A stretch of 31,446 nt of DNA from JBEIVB01 sp040374085 (GCA_040374085.1 JBEIVB010000020.1:1-31446), one strand, 5' to 3'. Shown: positions 1 through 8,636, numbered from the stretch's first letter. Numbers and translations are program-made. Notes: generated from the letters alone by a model not told the origin.

Positions 1-3
1 CCC

Positions 4-876
4 CTACCTCAACACCCGGTAATTCCGGTAATTCAAATCCCAACCCAGCCAACGTTTCAGCCAGGCTTTAACCCTGTCTTTTAGCTTGATGCGGCTAAAC
101 GATACATCGAAATCAAACGTCCAGTTCATGGCCTGTACGCGGGCCTGCATAACCTTTGGGTGGGTACTGGTGAAGCGCACCAACGAATCTACGTTGCTGT
201 AATCAAACTCGCGGGCGTTGCCCACGTGCTTTTCTATCCACTGGTCGTCGTGCCAGAGCTTGTTGAAGTTCAGCTGCTTTTCCTGCATGGCCGCAGGTGG
301 CTTCACCCAGCCGTAGTGGTGTATGCAGGCATCGATCTCTTTTACCTGCAGCATCTCGTTGTTTCCTTTCCGAAACCCCTGCGCATCGCGAAACGAATAC
401 ACCCCTCTGCCGGGTTTAAACACCCGAATCTCGTGGCTGTACCAACGCGAGCTGGTGCCGATGTAGTCGTAGGAGCCATAAAAATGCACATACCGAAACA
501 ACAACCCATCTACCCGCGCATCGCGTCTGTGCTGCTGCATGGCCTCTTGCACAGCATACAGGTGCTGTTCGTGCAGCACCTCATCGGCTTGTATGTAAAA
601 CGCCCAATCAAAGGCATCGCCCATTTCGGAAATGGCCTTATTGGTTTCTATGGCCAGCACAGCACCGCCTTCGCGCTTGCTGAGGTCCCACTCGGTTTCC
701 ATAATCCGAATCTTGGGATGGTTAAGGCCTTGGATCAATGCCAGGGTGGCATCGTCTGACTTGCCTACCGAAACCACAAAAACATCACACAAAGGCAATA
801 CCGATTGAATGGACTCCACCACCGGGTAATCGTACTGTATGGCGTTTTTGATGATGGTAAAACCCACCACCTTCAT
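4..876 (-). CDS. glycosyltransferase family 2 protein
   Basis: Predicted GT-A fold glycosyltransferase of 290 residues that probably moves a sugar from a nucleotide-sugar donor onto a cell-surface glycan; the acceptor cannot be told. The N-terminus KVVGFTIIKNA with a following DVFVVSVGKSDD segment is the nucleotide-binding beta strand pattern of GT2 enzymes, and YIQADEVLH near residue 95 stands where the metal-binding DxD usually lies, here as ADE. The C-terminus is basic (KDRVKAWLKRWLGWD). The reading frame is open further upstream to 957, but the start at 876 is preferred because the family fold begins there and a TAnnTTTG promoter lies at 955-962, inside the longer version. It is a single gene divergent from the TonB receptor. 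The family call is good, the substrate unknown. Confidence 0.82.
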   Translation of the reverse strand: MKVVGFTIIKNAIQYDYPVVESIQSVLPLCDVFVVSVGKSDDATLALIQGLNHPKIRIMETEWDLSKREGGAVLAIETNKAISEMGDAFDWAFYIQADEVLHEQHLYAVQEAMQQHRRDARVDGLLFRYVHFYGSYDYIGTSSRWYSHEIRVFKPGRGVYSFRDAQGFRKGNNEMLQVKEIDACIHHYGWVKPPAAMQEKQLNFNKLWHDDQWIEKHVGNAREFDYSNVDSLVRFTSTHPKVMQARVQAMNWTFDFDVSFSRIKLKDRVKAWLKRWLGWDLNYRNYRVLR

Positions 877-954
877 AGGAGCAGCATCGGCTAGGGGTTG
901 GGGTATGGGCGGAGTTGCCAAGCGTTGGATATAAACGAAATGTAAGGAATTCGG

Positions 955-962
955 CAAAAGTA
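955..962 (-). promoter_or_regulatory. Bacteroidota -7 element TACTTTTG for the glycosyltransferase
   Basis: The minus strand reads TACTTTTG, a perfect match to the Bacteroidota sigma-A -7 consensus TAnnTTTG. It lies 78 bases before the ATG at 876. No clear -33 TTG is seen at the usual spacing. Confidence 0.6.
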
Positions 963-1013
963 GAAAATCTTCTGCCCACCCTTATGCCAGGTAAATCCTC
1001 TGGAAAGAATCGC

Positions 1014-1021
1014 TACTTTTG
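1014..1021 (+). promoter_or_regulatory. Bacteroidota -7 element TACTTTTG for the TonB receptor
   Basis: TACTTTTG matches TAnnTTTG perfectly and lies 62 bases before the ATG at 1084, giving a leader of about 55 bases. It is back to back with the minus-strand element at 955-962, so the two genes are fired divergently from one short spacer. A -33 TTG is not evident. Confidence 0.6.
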
Positions 1022-1083
1022 GTTATGAGCCAATCGAAAAGAGGCCTCGCCATACGATAAACCCCAACCCTATATCCCACCTA

Positions 1084-3438
1084 ATGAACCGTATTTTTCT
1101 GCTGATGCTGACCTTCTTCTGTTGCAGGGCGATGTGGGTGCAGGCCCAGCCCACCCAAACCATAAAAGGACTGGTGCTCGATCAGGCATCGCAAACCCCG
1201 CTGCCGGGTGTGGCCGTGAAGCTCGACGATGGGCCGGGAGCCAAGGTGGTGCCCACGGGCCTCGACGGCACGTTTCGCTTCGAAGCGGTTTCGGTGGGCA
1301 GGCATACCCTTACGTTTCGGTTTCTCGGGTATCAGGAAAAGGTTATGCAAAACCTCGACCTCAACTCGGCCAAGGAGCTCTATGTGGTGGCGGCCATGGC
1401 CGAGCAGGCGGTGCAAGGCAAAGAGGTGGTGGTAACGGCGCGCACGCCCAAAAACCAACCCATCAACAGCATGAGCACCGTTAGCGCCCGCACCTTCAGC
1501 GTAGAGGAAACCCAGCGCTACGCGAGCAGCGTTAACGATGTGGGACGAATGGCCGCGGGTTTTGCCGGAGTGCAACCCAACAAAGACAACAACAACGATG
1601 TTATCATACGGGGCAACTCGCCCACCGGGGTGCTCTGGAGGCTCGAGGGCATAGAAATTCCAAACCCCAACCACTTCGCCCGAAAAGGCTCTACGGGTGG
1701 GGGCATCAACATCATTTCTGCACAACTCTTAGACAACTCCGACTTCAGCACCGGAGCCTTTGCCGCCGAATACGGCAACGCCTTCTCGGGGGTGTTCGAT
1801 CTGCGCTTTCGAAAAGGCAACAACGAGCGCCGCGAGTACACATTTCGCGCCGGCATACTCGGACTCGATTTTGCGGCCGAGGGGCCGTTCTCTAAATCTA
1901 AGAAAGGCGCATCCTACCTGTTCAATTACCGCTACTCTACCTTAGGACTTCTAAACATGGCCGGACTCTATTTGGTGGGTCCTTACGTAAGCAACACCTT
2001 TCAGGATCTGTGTTTCAACGTGGCCATACCCACCGAAAAAGCAGGGCAGTTTACCGTGTTTGGTGTTGGAGGCTGGAGCAAAGAGCTGCAGGATGTGCAA
2101 GGCAATGACTCTACTCAATGGAAGAGTCCCCTCGATTACACCCGCACCACCTTCACCACACTGGTGGGTGCGCTCGGGCTTACCCATTCCTATGTGCTTA
2201 CCCCGCGCAGCTACCTAAAAACCGTGCTGATGCTGGGCGGCAACCGCGTTACCTTTCGCGACGACACCCTCACCGGGGCGTTAAAAGCCTCCACCATCAG
2301 CAACGAAGATTACGAAAACCTGCGCCGGGGATTGCACACCAGCTACAACCTAAAAGCCAACAACCAAACCACTATAAAAACCGGGGTGCTGGTGAGCTCC
2401 ATCGGTTACTCGGTGGCCATGCAGCGCATCAAACCCTCGGAAGCGGTGCTGAGCAATGTGCTGCAAGGAAGCGGGAACGCGTGGCTGCTGCAGCCTTATG
2501 CCCAGTTGAAACACCGCCTTGGTGCCCACCTTACCCTCTTTGCCGGATTGCACAGCATGTGGTTTACCCTCAACAACAGTCGCAGCCTGGAGCCCCGTGT
2601 AAGCGTTAAATACGACTGGGGCAACATGAGCCTCACCGCCGCCTACGGCAGGCACAACCAAATACAACCCTTAGGCAATTATTTTACCCAGATCGTTAAT
2701 GCCTCGGGGCAAACGGCATACCCCAACCAATCCCTGCCCTTTATCCGGGCAGACCATTACGTGCTGGCCTGGGATTGGCTGCCCGCCGAAAACTTCCGCG
2801 TAAAAGTAGAGCCTTACTACCAGCAGCTTCAAAACGTGCCCATTGGCGCCACCCCCGGCAGCACCTACAACCTCCTGAACGAGCGCGACGGTTATGCCCA
2901 ACAGGCCCTCATTCCAAAGGGAGTGGTAGAAAACAGGGGCGTGGATCTAACCTTAGAGAAATTCTTCAGCCAAAAGTTCTTCTTCTTAGCCTGTGCCTCG
3001 GTATTTGATTCTCGCTATAAAACCAACACCGGTGTTTGGTACAACATGCGCTACAACACCCGCTACACGGGCAGCCTGTTGGCGGGCTACGAATTGGCCC
3101 TGGGGGGCGGCAAGCTGGAAGTGGGCACGCGCCTGGTGTATATGGGCGGACAGTTCTTCTCTCCGGTAGACGCCGTGGCCAGTGCAAAAGCCCGTGCCAC
3201 CGTTTACGACGAGAGCCAACCCTTTACCGTGCAGATGCCCAACTATGCCCGAGCCGATGTGCGCTTGGCCTGGCGCATCAGCAAAAACAAGCGGGCCACG
3301 CAGATCTCCATCGATGTACAAAACCTAACGGCCCACAAAAACGTGTGGAAACAGCAGTACGACTTCGAAACCAAAACCGTGGTGTACCGCTACCAATCGG
3401 GATTGGTGCCGGTGTTAACGTATAGAATAGACTTTTAA
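1084..3438 (+). CDS. TonB-dependent receptor with carboxypeptidase-like N-terminal domain
   Basis: Outer-membrane active transporter of 784 residues. Residues 1-21 form a signal peptide ending VQAQ. Residues 26-110 are a CarboxypepD_reg-like beta-sandwich (IKGLVLDQASQTPLPGVAVK, GTFRFEAVSVGRHTLTFRFLGY), the extension common in Bacteroidota receptors. The plug follows at about 115-235, with VVVTARTP, a DVIIRGNSPTG loop and GGGINIISAQLLDNSDF. The rest is a 22-strand-type barrel rich in alternating aromatic and glycine residues, ending in the aromatic DF typical of BamA substrates. No SusD-like lipoprotein adjoins it, so it is not a classic SusCD pair; the plug reads more like a metal, siderophore or small-ligand receptor. 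The ligand is unknown. Its stop lies 10 bases from that of the convergent FKBP gene. Confidence 0.9.
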   Translation: MNRIFLLMLTFFCCRAMWVQAQPTQTIKGLVLDQASQTPLPGVAVKLDDGPGAKVVPTGLDGTFRFEAVSVGRHTLTFRFLGYQEKVMQNLDLNSAKELYVVAAMAEQAVQGKEVVVTARTPKNQPINSMSTVSARTFSVEETQRYASSVNDVGRMAAGFAGVQPNKDNNNDVIIRGNSPTGVLWRLEGIEIPNPNHFARKGSTGGGINIISAQLLDNSDFSTGAFAAEYGNAFSGVFDLRFRKGNNERREYTFRAGILGLDFAAEGPFSKSKKGASYLFNYRYSTLGLLNMAGLYLVGPYVSNTFQDLCFNVAIPTEKAGQFTVFGVGGWSKELQDVQGNDSTQWKSPLDYTRTTFTTLVGALGLTHSYVLTPRSYLKTVLMLGGNRVTFRDDTLTGALKASTISNEDYENLRRGLHTSYNLKANNQTTIKTGVLVSSIGYSVAMQRIKPSEAVLSNVLQGSGNAWLLQPYAQLKHRLGAHLTLFAGLHSMWFTLNNSRSLEPRVSVKYDWGNMSLTAAYGRHNQIQPLGNYFTQIVNASGQTAYPNQSLPFIRADHYVLAWDWLPAENFRVKVEPYYQQLQNVPIGATPGSTYNLLNERDGYAQQALIPKGVVENRGVDLTLEKFFSQKFFFLACASVFDSRYKTNTGVWYNMRYNTRYTGSLLAGYELALGGGKLEVGTRLVYMGGQFFSPVDAVASAKARATVYDESQPFTVQMPNYARADVRLAWRISKNKRATQISIDVQNLTAHKNVWKQQYDFETKTVVYRYQSGLVPVLTYRIDF

Positions 3439-3448
3439 GCAGAGCTTC

Positions 3449-3949
3449 TCAGTGCCTCACGCCCACCACCTCCAGGTCGTACACCAGCACGGCCAAAGGT
3501 GGAATTTGCTCTGAGCCGGTTAGACCAAAAGCCAGGTGCGGAGGCAATATAACATGCGCCTTATCTCCCGCATGCAAACGCTGAACCACCTCGTGTATGC
3601 CCGATTCTACGTGATCACCGTTTACCCGAAACGAAACCAATTGGGGTTTGTTGGGCGGATACACGGTGGTGCCGTCGAGGGTAGATAAAGAAAAGGTTAT
3701 GGAAACCCGATCGCCATCGCGTATGCTGTCTTGGCCGCCGGTGTGGTAGCGGTGAAAGAGCAAGCCCGTTCCGGTGGACTCCATCTTCCAGCCTCTGCGC
3801 TCGGCATAGCGCTCCATCAGCATCTGCTGCTGCACCACCAGCCCACGGTTGGCGCGCTCCAGGGTTTTTTCGGCCTGTGCGGCAGGCGGCTTGGGGCCCG
3901 AGGAGCAGGCCCACGCCAACATCAGGGCACTAAGCCATCTCCAACTCAT
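3449..3949 (-). CDS. FKBP-type peptidyl-prolyl cis-trans isomerase lipoprotein, GldI-like
   Basis: Probable periplasmic prolyl isomerase of 166 residues. A short hydrophobic leader runs into a cysteine at residue 15 (MLAWACSSG), which suggests lipidation, although the residue two before the cysteine is a tryptophan and the lipobox is weak. The FKBP domain occupies about residues 60-166: DGDRVSITFSLSTLDGTTVY, then VESGIHEVVQRLHAGDKAHVILPPHLAFG and the closing IPPLAVLVYDLEVVGV strand. Its 5' end overlaps the DHH gene by 20 bases, so the two are co-translated. Flavobacteria often carry an FKBP lipoprotein called GldI, needed for gliding motility, directly after a DHH phosphoesterase gene; this matches. 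Motility itself cannot be inferred, because GldI homologues occur in non-gliders. Confidence 0.85.
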   Translation of the reverse strand: MSWRWLSALMLAWACSSGPKPPAAQAEKTLERANRGLVVQQQMLMERYAERRGWKMESTGTGLLFHRYHTGGQDSIRDGDRVSITFSLSTLDGTTVYPPNKPQLVSFRVNGDHVESGIHEVVQRLHAGDKAHVILPPHLAFGLTGSEQIPPLAVLVYDLEVVGVRH

Positions 3950-4952
3950 GACGATGCGCCGGCAACAGCTCTATGAATTTCAACAAGGTAAGATCGAGGC
4001 TTTGGGTAGATCGGGCACCTGCCGCGTGAAAATGCCCACCCCCATCGAAATGCTTACGGGCAAAGGAGTTTACATCAAACCCGCCCTTGGAGCGAAACGA
4101 TATTTTAACCTCGCCTTCTTTTTCCATAAAAAAGGCCGCAAATTTTATTCCCTTCACCGCCAATCCCTGGTTCACAAATCCTTCGGTATCGCCTTTGCTG
4201 ATGCCAAACTGGGCTTGCTCGGCTATGGTTACGCTGATGAAGGCGGTGCGGTAATCGGGCAATACTTCCATCTTATGCGCCAGGCAGTGGCCCAGCAATT
4301 TCATGCGTTGCTCGGTATTGGTATCGAACACGGCTTCGTGAATGTTCACGTGGTTGGCACCGGCATCCAGCAGGGCGGCAACCATGCGGTGGGTGTGGGC
4401 GGTGCAGCTCGAAAAGCGAAACGAGCCGGTGTCGGTCATCATGCCGGTGTAGAGGCACGAAGCCGCCTCGGCGCTGAGCGCGGAATCCCATCCCAGTGCC
4501 TGAACGAGGCGCACAATAAGCTCGCAGGTAGAGGATGCCTGAACATCGGAGAAGCTCCAGTGAAAGTTGGGATCAGGTTGCAGGTGGTGGTCTATGAGGG
4601 CCGTAAACGCGGGGGTTGCACGCAGCGCCGCCTCTGCCTTGTCTACACGACCCGGATGGTTAAAGTCCAAACAAAAAACCACGTCGGCCTCCTGAAACAT
4701 TTTGTTGGCCAAACGCTCTTGCCGGTCGTACACAACCACCTGGTCTGCTCCCGACATCCACGACAAAAACTCGGGGTAGATGTTGGGCACCACTACGTGC
4801 ACCGAAGGCACATGGGCTTTTAATACGTGCCACCAGCCTAGGGCAGAGCCCATGGCGTCGCCATCGGGGTTGGTGTGGGTGATGATGACTACCCGCTTGG
4901 CCAGCTTAAGCTTAGCCAACAAGGCATTATGATCGGGTTGTATAAGGTTCAT
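3930..4952 (-). CDS. DHH family phosphoesterase, NrnA-like (oligoribonuclease/pAp phosphatase)
   Basis: Predicted Mn-dependent phosphoesterase of 340 residues, the normal length for NrnA proteins that degrade very short RNAs and dephosphorylate 3'-phosphoadenosine 5'-phosphate. Metal-binding motifs are all visible: THTNPDGDAMG with D30 and D32, D96 in CLDFNHP, the signature IDHH with D121-H123, and D174 in MMTDTGSF. The C-terminal DHHA1 substrate-binding domain ends in GGGHFHAAGA around residues 304-313. It sits between the DUF255 gene (26-base overlap at its start) and the FKBP gene (20-base overlap at its end), a strong sign of translational coupling. No key residue is missing. Confidence 0.92.
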   Translation of the reverse strand: MNLIQPDHNALLAKLKLAKRVVIITHTNPDGDAMGSALGWWHVLKAHVPSVHVVVPNIYPEFLSWMSGADQVVVYDRQERLANKMFQEADVVFCLDFNHPGRVDKAEAALRATPAFTALIDHHLQPDPNFHWSFSDVQASSTCELIVRLVQALGWDSALSAEAASCLYTGMMTDTGSFRFSSCTAHTHRMVAALLDAGANHVNIHEAVFDTNTEQRMKLLGHCLAHKMEVLPDYRTAFISVTIAEQAQFGISKGDTEGFVNQGLAVKGIKFAAFFMEKEGEVKISFRSKGGFDVNSFARKHFDGGGHFHAAGARSTQSLDLTLLKFIELLPAHRHELEMA

Positions 4953-6984
4953 GCAATTGTTGAATGATGGCTTCGCCGCTGCTTTGTTCGGCGAGGCAAT
5001 ACGATGAGGTGCAAAGGTACGCGCGGAATGGGCTGCCCGGGTTGCACCGCCCTAAAAAGAGGGGCAGCTCCGAGGCCGGTGGTGCACAAAAGGCCTGGTG
5101 CAGGGGCAGGTAGTGGCGGCCCAGCAGGGCCATAAATTCCCGAGAACCCGCTCCACTGTATACGCCGTGGGTGGCAGACGCGTGGTGCTGAAGCGCCAGC
5201 AAAGCCCAATGCGTATGACCGGAGCCGTAGCCCACCAGAGCCGGAGATACCGCGCTGAGCATAGCCTGAACGCGCTCCAGCTTTTCGCCGTCTCCATCCA
5301 CCAAATAAGAAGTGTACAAGGCATGGGCCATGGCGGCGTTGGCCGATGGAATTACCTGGTCGGTAAGCTCCATAGGGCGCATCACAAGGTTGGTGGCCAT
5401 AACAGAAGAGGTGTAATAAAACGGGGTGTCGGCTTTTCGAAAGAGGGCGTCGATGCGCTGCAACCTGTGTTGAGCCTTTTCCCACCAGCGCAGGTCTCCG
5501 TTGTGGGCAAACAAGGCCAGATGCAGGTTCACCACCCAGGCATAATCGTCGAGGCAGCCCTCAATGCCGGCATCGTGTGCATGCGCCACCCGCAGCAGCG
5601 ATCCATCGGCACGGCCAAAGGTTTGTTCCAGACGCTCGGCCAGGCGAAAGGCCTCTTGCACCCATTGGTCCTCACCCAAACGCAATCCACACGCCAACAA
5701 GGCCATTCCCATGAGGGCGTTCCATCCGCACAGGCACTTATCGTCGGTGGCCGGACGCACCCGCTGGGTTCTGTGGGCCATCAAGCGCATCCGCACCGCG
5801 GCCAGAGCCTCTTCCCATTCTTCTTGCGTTAGGCCCAATGCCTGTGCCTGCTCGGCATCGTTGCACACGCGCAAGAGCACATGGTTGCCGTGCTCCCAGT
5901 GGGCTTCTCCGCCCAAACCAAAAGCGTTTCGGGCCCAAGGATAGTCTCCGCCCAAGGCGGCATCGAAGTCGGATTCGGTAAACACGTAGAACTTGCCTTC
6001 CTCGCCTTCCGAATCGGCATCCAGAGCGCTGTAGAACAACCCCTCGGGACTGCGCAGCTCCCGCCAACAGAAATCCATGGTTTCGCGCACGATGCGTGCC
6101 CATTGCGGATTTTCGGTGCAGGCATATGCTTCTGCATATAAAATGAGCAGCTGTGCGTTGTCGTACAGCATCTTTTCGAAGTGCGGCACCTTCCACATGC
6201 CATCCACACTGTAGCGTGCAAAACCACCGCCCACCTGGTCGTAGAGGCCACCAAGGGCCATCTTCTCCAACGAGAGCAGGGTGTAGTCGAGGGTGTGTTG
6301 GTCTTGAGCGGTTGAGGCATAGGCCAGCAAAAAGCGGAAATTAGAGGGCAACGGAAACTTGGGGGCGCGGTTGGGTCCGCCCATCACCCTGTCCCACTGC
6401 GGTTTCCAGTTCTCTACCATGCGGTGCAGGAGGTCTAACGGATCGGCTTCGCGGGTGTAGGCCTCAGGAGGCAGATCGGGCTGTACCAAACGCTCCATGA
6501 TGCGGGTACCATACTCCAAAACCCGCTCGGGGTCGTGCATCCAGGTGTGGTTCAGGGCTTCCAGGACCTCCATCCATTTCGAACGCGGAAAGTAGGTGCC
6601 TGCATATACGGGCCTGCCATCGGGCAAGCAGAAGCAGTTGAGGGGCCAGCCTCCGTGTCCACTCATGGTTTGCAGGGCCTCCATGTAGATGTGATCCACA
6701 TCGGGACGCTCTTCCCGATCTACTTTGATGCACACCAAGTGGCGGTTCATCACCTCTGCCGCAGCCGCATCTTCAAACACCTCGCGCTCCATCACGTGGC
6801 ACCAATGGCATGCCGCATAGCCAATGCTCACCAGAACCAGTTTCTGCTGTTGCCGAGCCGCATTCCACGCCGCATCGCCCCAAGGCTGCCAATGCACGGG
6901 GTTGTGCGCGTGCTGGCGCAGGTAGAGGCTGCGTTCGTGGGCCAAACGATTTTCAGGAACAGCTCCTGCTGGATCAGCAGCCAT
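4927..6984 (-). CDS. thioredoxin domain-containing protein of the DUF255/YyaL (SPATA20) family
   Basis: A 685-residue protein of the widespread YyaL/spermatogenesis-associated protein 20 family, whose biochemical role is not settled. Residues 10-170 are a DsbH-like thioredoxin domain opening with AHNPVHWQPWG and carrying a CHWC redox pair at C59 and C62, followed by IKVDREERPDVDHIYM and GGWPLNCFCLPDG. The remaining 500 residues form the alpha/alpha-barrel expected of the family (for example GGLYDQVGGGFARYSVDG, KMLYDNAQLL and SPEGLFYSALDADSEGEEG), which resembles carbohydrate-active barrels. No signal peptide is seen, so it is probably cytoplasmic. It lies second to last but two in a five-gene operon, 4 bases after the gamma-carbonic anhydrase gene. 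Confidence 0.9.
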   Translation of the reverse strand: MAADPAGAVPENRLAHERSLYLRQHAHNPVHWQPWGDAAWNAARQQQKLVLVSIGYAACHWCHVMEREVFEDAAAAEVMNRHLVCIKVDREERPDVDHIYMEALQTMSGHGGWPLNCFCLPDGRPVYAGTYFPRSKWMEVLEALNHTWMHDPERVLEYGTRIMERLVQPDLPPEAYTREADPLDLLHRMVENWKPQWDRVMGGPNRAPKFPLPSNFRFLLAYASTAQDQHTLDYTLLSLEKMALGGLYDQVGGGFARYSVDGMWKVPHFEKMLYDNAQLLILYAEAYACTENPQWARIVRETMDFCWRELRSPEGLFYSALDADSEGEEGKFYVFTESDFDAALGGDYPWARNAFGLGGEAHWEHGNHVLLRVCNDAEQAQALGLTQEEWEEALAAVRMRLMAHRTQRVRPATDDKCLCGWNALMGMALLACGLRLGEDQWVQEAFRLAERLEQTFGRADGSLLRVAHAHDAGIEGCLDDYAWVVNLHLALFAHNGDLRWWEKAQHRLQRIDALFRKADTPFYYTSSVMATNLVMRPMELTDQVIPSANAAMAHALYTSYLVDGDGEKLERVQAMLSAVSPALVGYGSGHTHWALLALQHHASATHGVYSGAGSREFMALLGRHYLPLHQAFCAPPASELPLFLGRCNPGSPFRAYLCTSSYCLAEQSSGEAIIQQLHEPYTTRS

Positions 6985-6988
6985 TTTA

Positions 6989-7510
6989 TCAGCTCTCTGT
7001 TTTAAACCAACCGGAATACATCAGATAATTGCGGGCAATGCGTTGTACCTCACCGCCAAACAGTTCGGGTGAAAGGTCTTTTACCTTACGCGCCGGAACG
7101 CCGGCAAAAACGCTGCCCTCGGGCACTACGGTGCCTTCTAGAAGCACCGCACCGGCGGCAACAATGCTGCGCGCACCCACCACACAGTTGTCCATTACTA
7201 TGGCACCCATGCCAATGAGCACCTGGTTGCCTATGGTGCAACCGTGCACGATGGCACGATGGCCAATGGAAACATCGTCGCCTATGTGCGTTTGGGTTTT
7301 TTCGTAGGTGCAATGGATCACGGCTCCGTCTTGCACGTTCACGCGGTTGCCCATGCGAATGGCGTTTACATCGCCCCGCACCACGGCATTGAACCACACC
7401 GAGCATCCATCGCCCATCACCACATCGCCCACCACGGTAGCGTTGGGCGCCACATACACATCGTCGCCAAACCGAGGATGAATGCCTTTAACGGGAAGTA
7501 TCAACGCCAT
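6989..7510 (-). CDS. gamma-carbonic anhydrase family protein
   Basis: A left-handed beta-helix protein of 173 residues with consecutive hexapeptide repeats (for example VVGDVV, GDGCSV, GNRVNV, GDDVSI, GNQVLI). The arginine-aspartate pair in RGDVNAIRMG, the histidine of VIHCTY and the two histidines of GHRAIVHG fit the active-site arginine, aspartate and three zinc ligands of gamma-class carbonic anhydrases and their YrdA/PaaY relatives. The family forms trimers with metal at the subunit interfaces. Many bacterial members show little or no hydratase activity, so the substrate should be left open. It is flanked by 4-base gaps on both sides, firmly within an operon. Confidence 0.9.
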   Translation of the reverse strand: MALILPVKGIHPRFGDDVYVAPNATVVGDVVMGDGCSVWFNAVVRGDVNAIRMGNRVNVQDGAVIHCTYEKTQTHIGDDVSIGHRAIVHGCTIGNQVLIGMGAIVMDNCVVGARSIVAAGAVLLEGTVVPEGSVFAGVPARKVKDLSPELFGGEVQRIARNYLMYSGWFKTES

Positions 7511-7514
7511 GGTG

Positions 7515-7871
7515 TTATTTTATTTCGGGGTGAGCTTCTTTTTTACAACATTCGTGCAATCGCTCGTAGGCGCGTGGGTTTGCCGGAAGGGTGTCGGCAT
7601 CGTACCCCACATCGGAAACGGCTTTGCGGATGCGGGCCGCGTTGGTTTTGCCGGGCTTGTACCATACGGTAAGCACCCTATTGTCGAGGTTGAGCTTGCT
7701 TTCTTTCACGCCTTTCTCAAAGGCCATGGCTTTATCCAGGGTCTCTCGGCACATTTCACACACGACAGAGGTGTGTATTTGCACACAGGCCAGGTTGGGT
7801 CCCACCAAGGAGTCGGCAGAAGGCTGAGGAGATGCTCCGAAATGAAGCAGAAAAAGCAATACGAGGTTCAT
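7515..7871 (-). CDS. secreted heavy-metal-associated (HMA) domain protein
   Basis: A 118-residue protein with an N-terminal hydrophobic stretch (MNLVLLFLLHFG) likely to be a signal peptide or anchor, followed by an HMA ferredoxin-like fold at about residues 29-95. The metal-binding loop reads VVCEMCRETLDK, a CxxC pair as in copper chaperones and MerP, but without the usual preceding GMxC. The second half (NRVLTVWYKPGKTNAARIRKAVSDVGYDAD) is typical of the family. The tail adds CC in HECCKKE, possibly extra ligands. It is the first gene of the five-gene minus-strand operon, with a promoter only 4 bases upstream of its ATG. It probably binds copper or another soft metal outside the cytoplasm. 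Confidence 0.82.
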   Translation of the reverse strand: MNLVLLFLLHFGASPQPSADSLVGPNLACVQIHTSVVCEMCRETLDKAMAFEKGVKESKLNLDNRVLTVWYKPGKTNAARIRKAVSDVGYDADTLPANPRAYERLHECCKKEAHPEIK

Positions 7872-7875
7872 GCTT

Positions 7876-7906
7876 CAAAGGTACTCGGCTTGCAGGGCAT
7901 CATCAA
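7876..7906 (-). promoter_or_regulatory. promoter of the HMA-to-FKBP operon
   Basis: On the minus strand TTG (7904-7906), a 20-base spacer and TACCTTTG (7876-7883) match the Bacteroidota consensus in both boxes. Only 4 bases separate the box from the ATG at 7871, so transcription probably begins at or next to the start codon, giving a leaderless message. Confidence 0.7.
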
Positions 7907-7984
7907 GGAAAAAGGATGCACCAAAAAAACCTCACACAAAGGCCTCATCTCATAGAGGAGTTTCAGGGGTTGTTGAGAATTCTT

Positions 7985-7992
7985 TACTTTTG
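7985..7992 (+). promoter_or_regulatory. Bacteroidota -7 element TACTTTTG for the lipoprotein gene
   Basis: TACTTTTG lies 19 bases before the ATG at 8012. The surrounding bases are A/T rich. No TTG is placed at the standard distance. Confidence 0.6.
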
Positions 7993-8011
7993 AATCCAAA
8001 CCGGATAAACC

Positions 8012-8539
8012 ATGAAAACTCATTTCCTATTGATTGCCGCTGCAGCCCTCATGCTGAGCACTTCGTGTAAAAAAGGCGTTTCATTCGATTATTCTCCAGA
8101 CGACATTACGTTCTCATACGACACCACCCTTGCGCCCGGCAACTACTCCAAAACCAAATCTCAGAAATACGATTTCGCTGCCATTGCCGGTGGATTTGGC
8201 GTGCCGGTAGACAAGCTCTCTCTTCTGAAAGCTCAAAGTGTTCAGGTGGACATTACCACCCCCGGCGTAACCTGGAGCGACTTCGATTCTGCCGAGGTGC
8301 GCATGTCTGCCGCCGGCCTGCCCGAGGTGCGCCTGGCCTGGAAACAGCCCATTCCCACATCCACAAGCGGAACCTCGCTTACCTTGGATGTGGATAAAAA
8401 CCTAAACATTGTTCAATACGGAGCCAAAGGCGAAGTTTTGGTAACCCTGAAACTGAAAGTTAAACGCGCCCTGCAGCCCTTTACCGTTAAGGTTAAAAGG
8501 GCAGAAGTGTTTCCCGACATAAAGACCGGACTGTTTTAA
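8012..8539 (+). CDS. lipoprotein of unknown function
   Basis: A 175-residue protein I do not recognise. Residues 1-19 form a lipoprotein signal peptide with an LSTSC lipobox followed by KK, so the mature protein is lipidated at C19. The remainder is predicted to be all-beta, with many short alternating hydrophobic strands (DITFSYDTTL, SVQVDITTPGVTW, EVLVTLKLKVKR, FTVKVKRAEVF), and holds no further cysteines, which suggests an immunoglobulin-like or jelly-roll sandwich. It has its own promoter at 7985 and its own terminator at 8562, so it is monocistronic. The terminal PDIKTGLF is not a known sorting signal. Confidence 0.8.
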   Translation: MKTHFLLIAAAALMLSTSCKKGVSFDYSPDDITFSYDTTLAPGNYSKTKSQKYDFAAIAGGFGVPVDKLSLLKAQSVQVDITTPGVTWSDFDSAEVRMSAAGLPEVRLAWKQPIPTSTSGTSLTLDVDKNLNIVQYGAKGEVLVTLKLKVKRALQPFTVKVKRAEVFPDIKTGLF

Positions 8540-8561
8540 TACTCAGCCCAAAGCAAACCCA

Positions 8562-8589
8562 AAACCCGTGCCTCAACGCGGGTTTTTTT
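8562..8589 (+). terminator. intrinsic terminator after the lipoprotein gene
   Basis: AAACCCG (8562-8568) pairs perfectly with CGGGTTT (8579-8585) around a 10-base loop, and the stem runs into seven T residues (8583-8589). The gene ends 22 bases upstream. Confidence 0.85.
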
Positions 8590-8621
8590 GCGCCCGAGCG
8601 GTGCCGAAAACATTACTTTTG
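8588..8621 (+). promoter_or_regulatory. promoter of the acyl-CoA carboxylase gene
   Basis: TTG (8588-8590) overlaps the end of the upstream terminator's T-run and is followed after 23 bases by TACTTTTG (8614-8621). The ATG lies 15 bases beyond, which decides the start at 8637 rather than the open frame further upstream. Confidence 0.6.
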
Positions 8622-8636
8622 ACCCACTACAACACC

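Noticed and set aside
1084..3438. SusC of a polysaccharide utilisation locus.
   Set aside because: No SusD-like lipoprotein or glycoside hydrolase is nearby and the receptor is shorter than typical SusC proteins.
3849..4823. 324-codon plus-strand open frame opposite the DHH phosphoesterase.
   Set aside because: The minus strand carries all DHH motifs in a normal-length protein; the plus frame has no recognisable domain.
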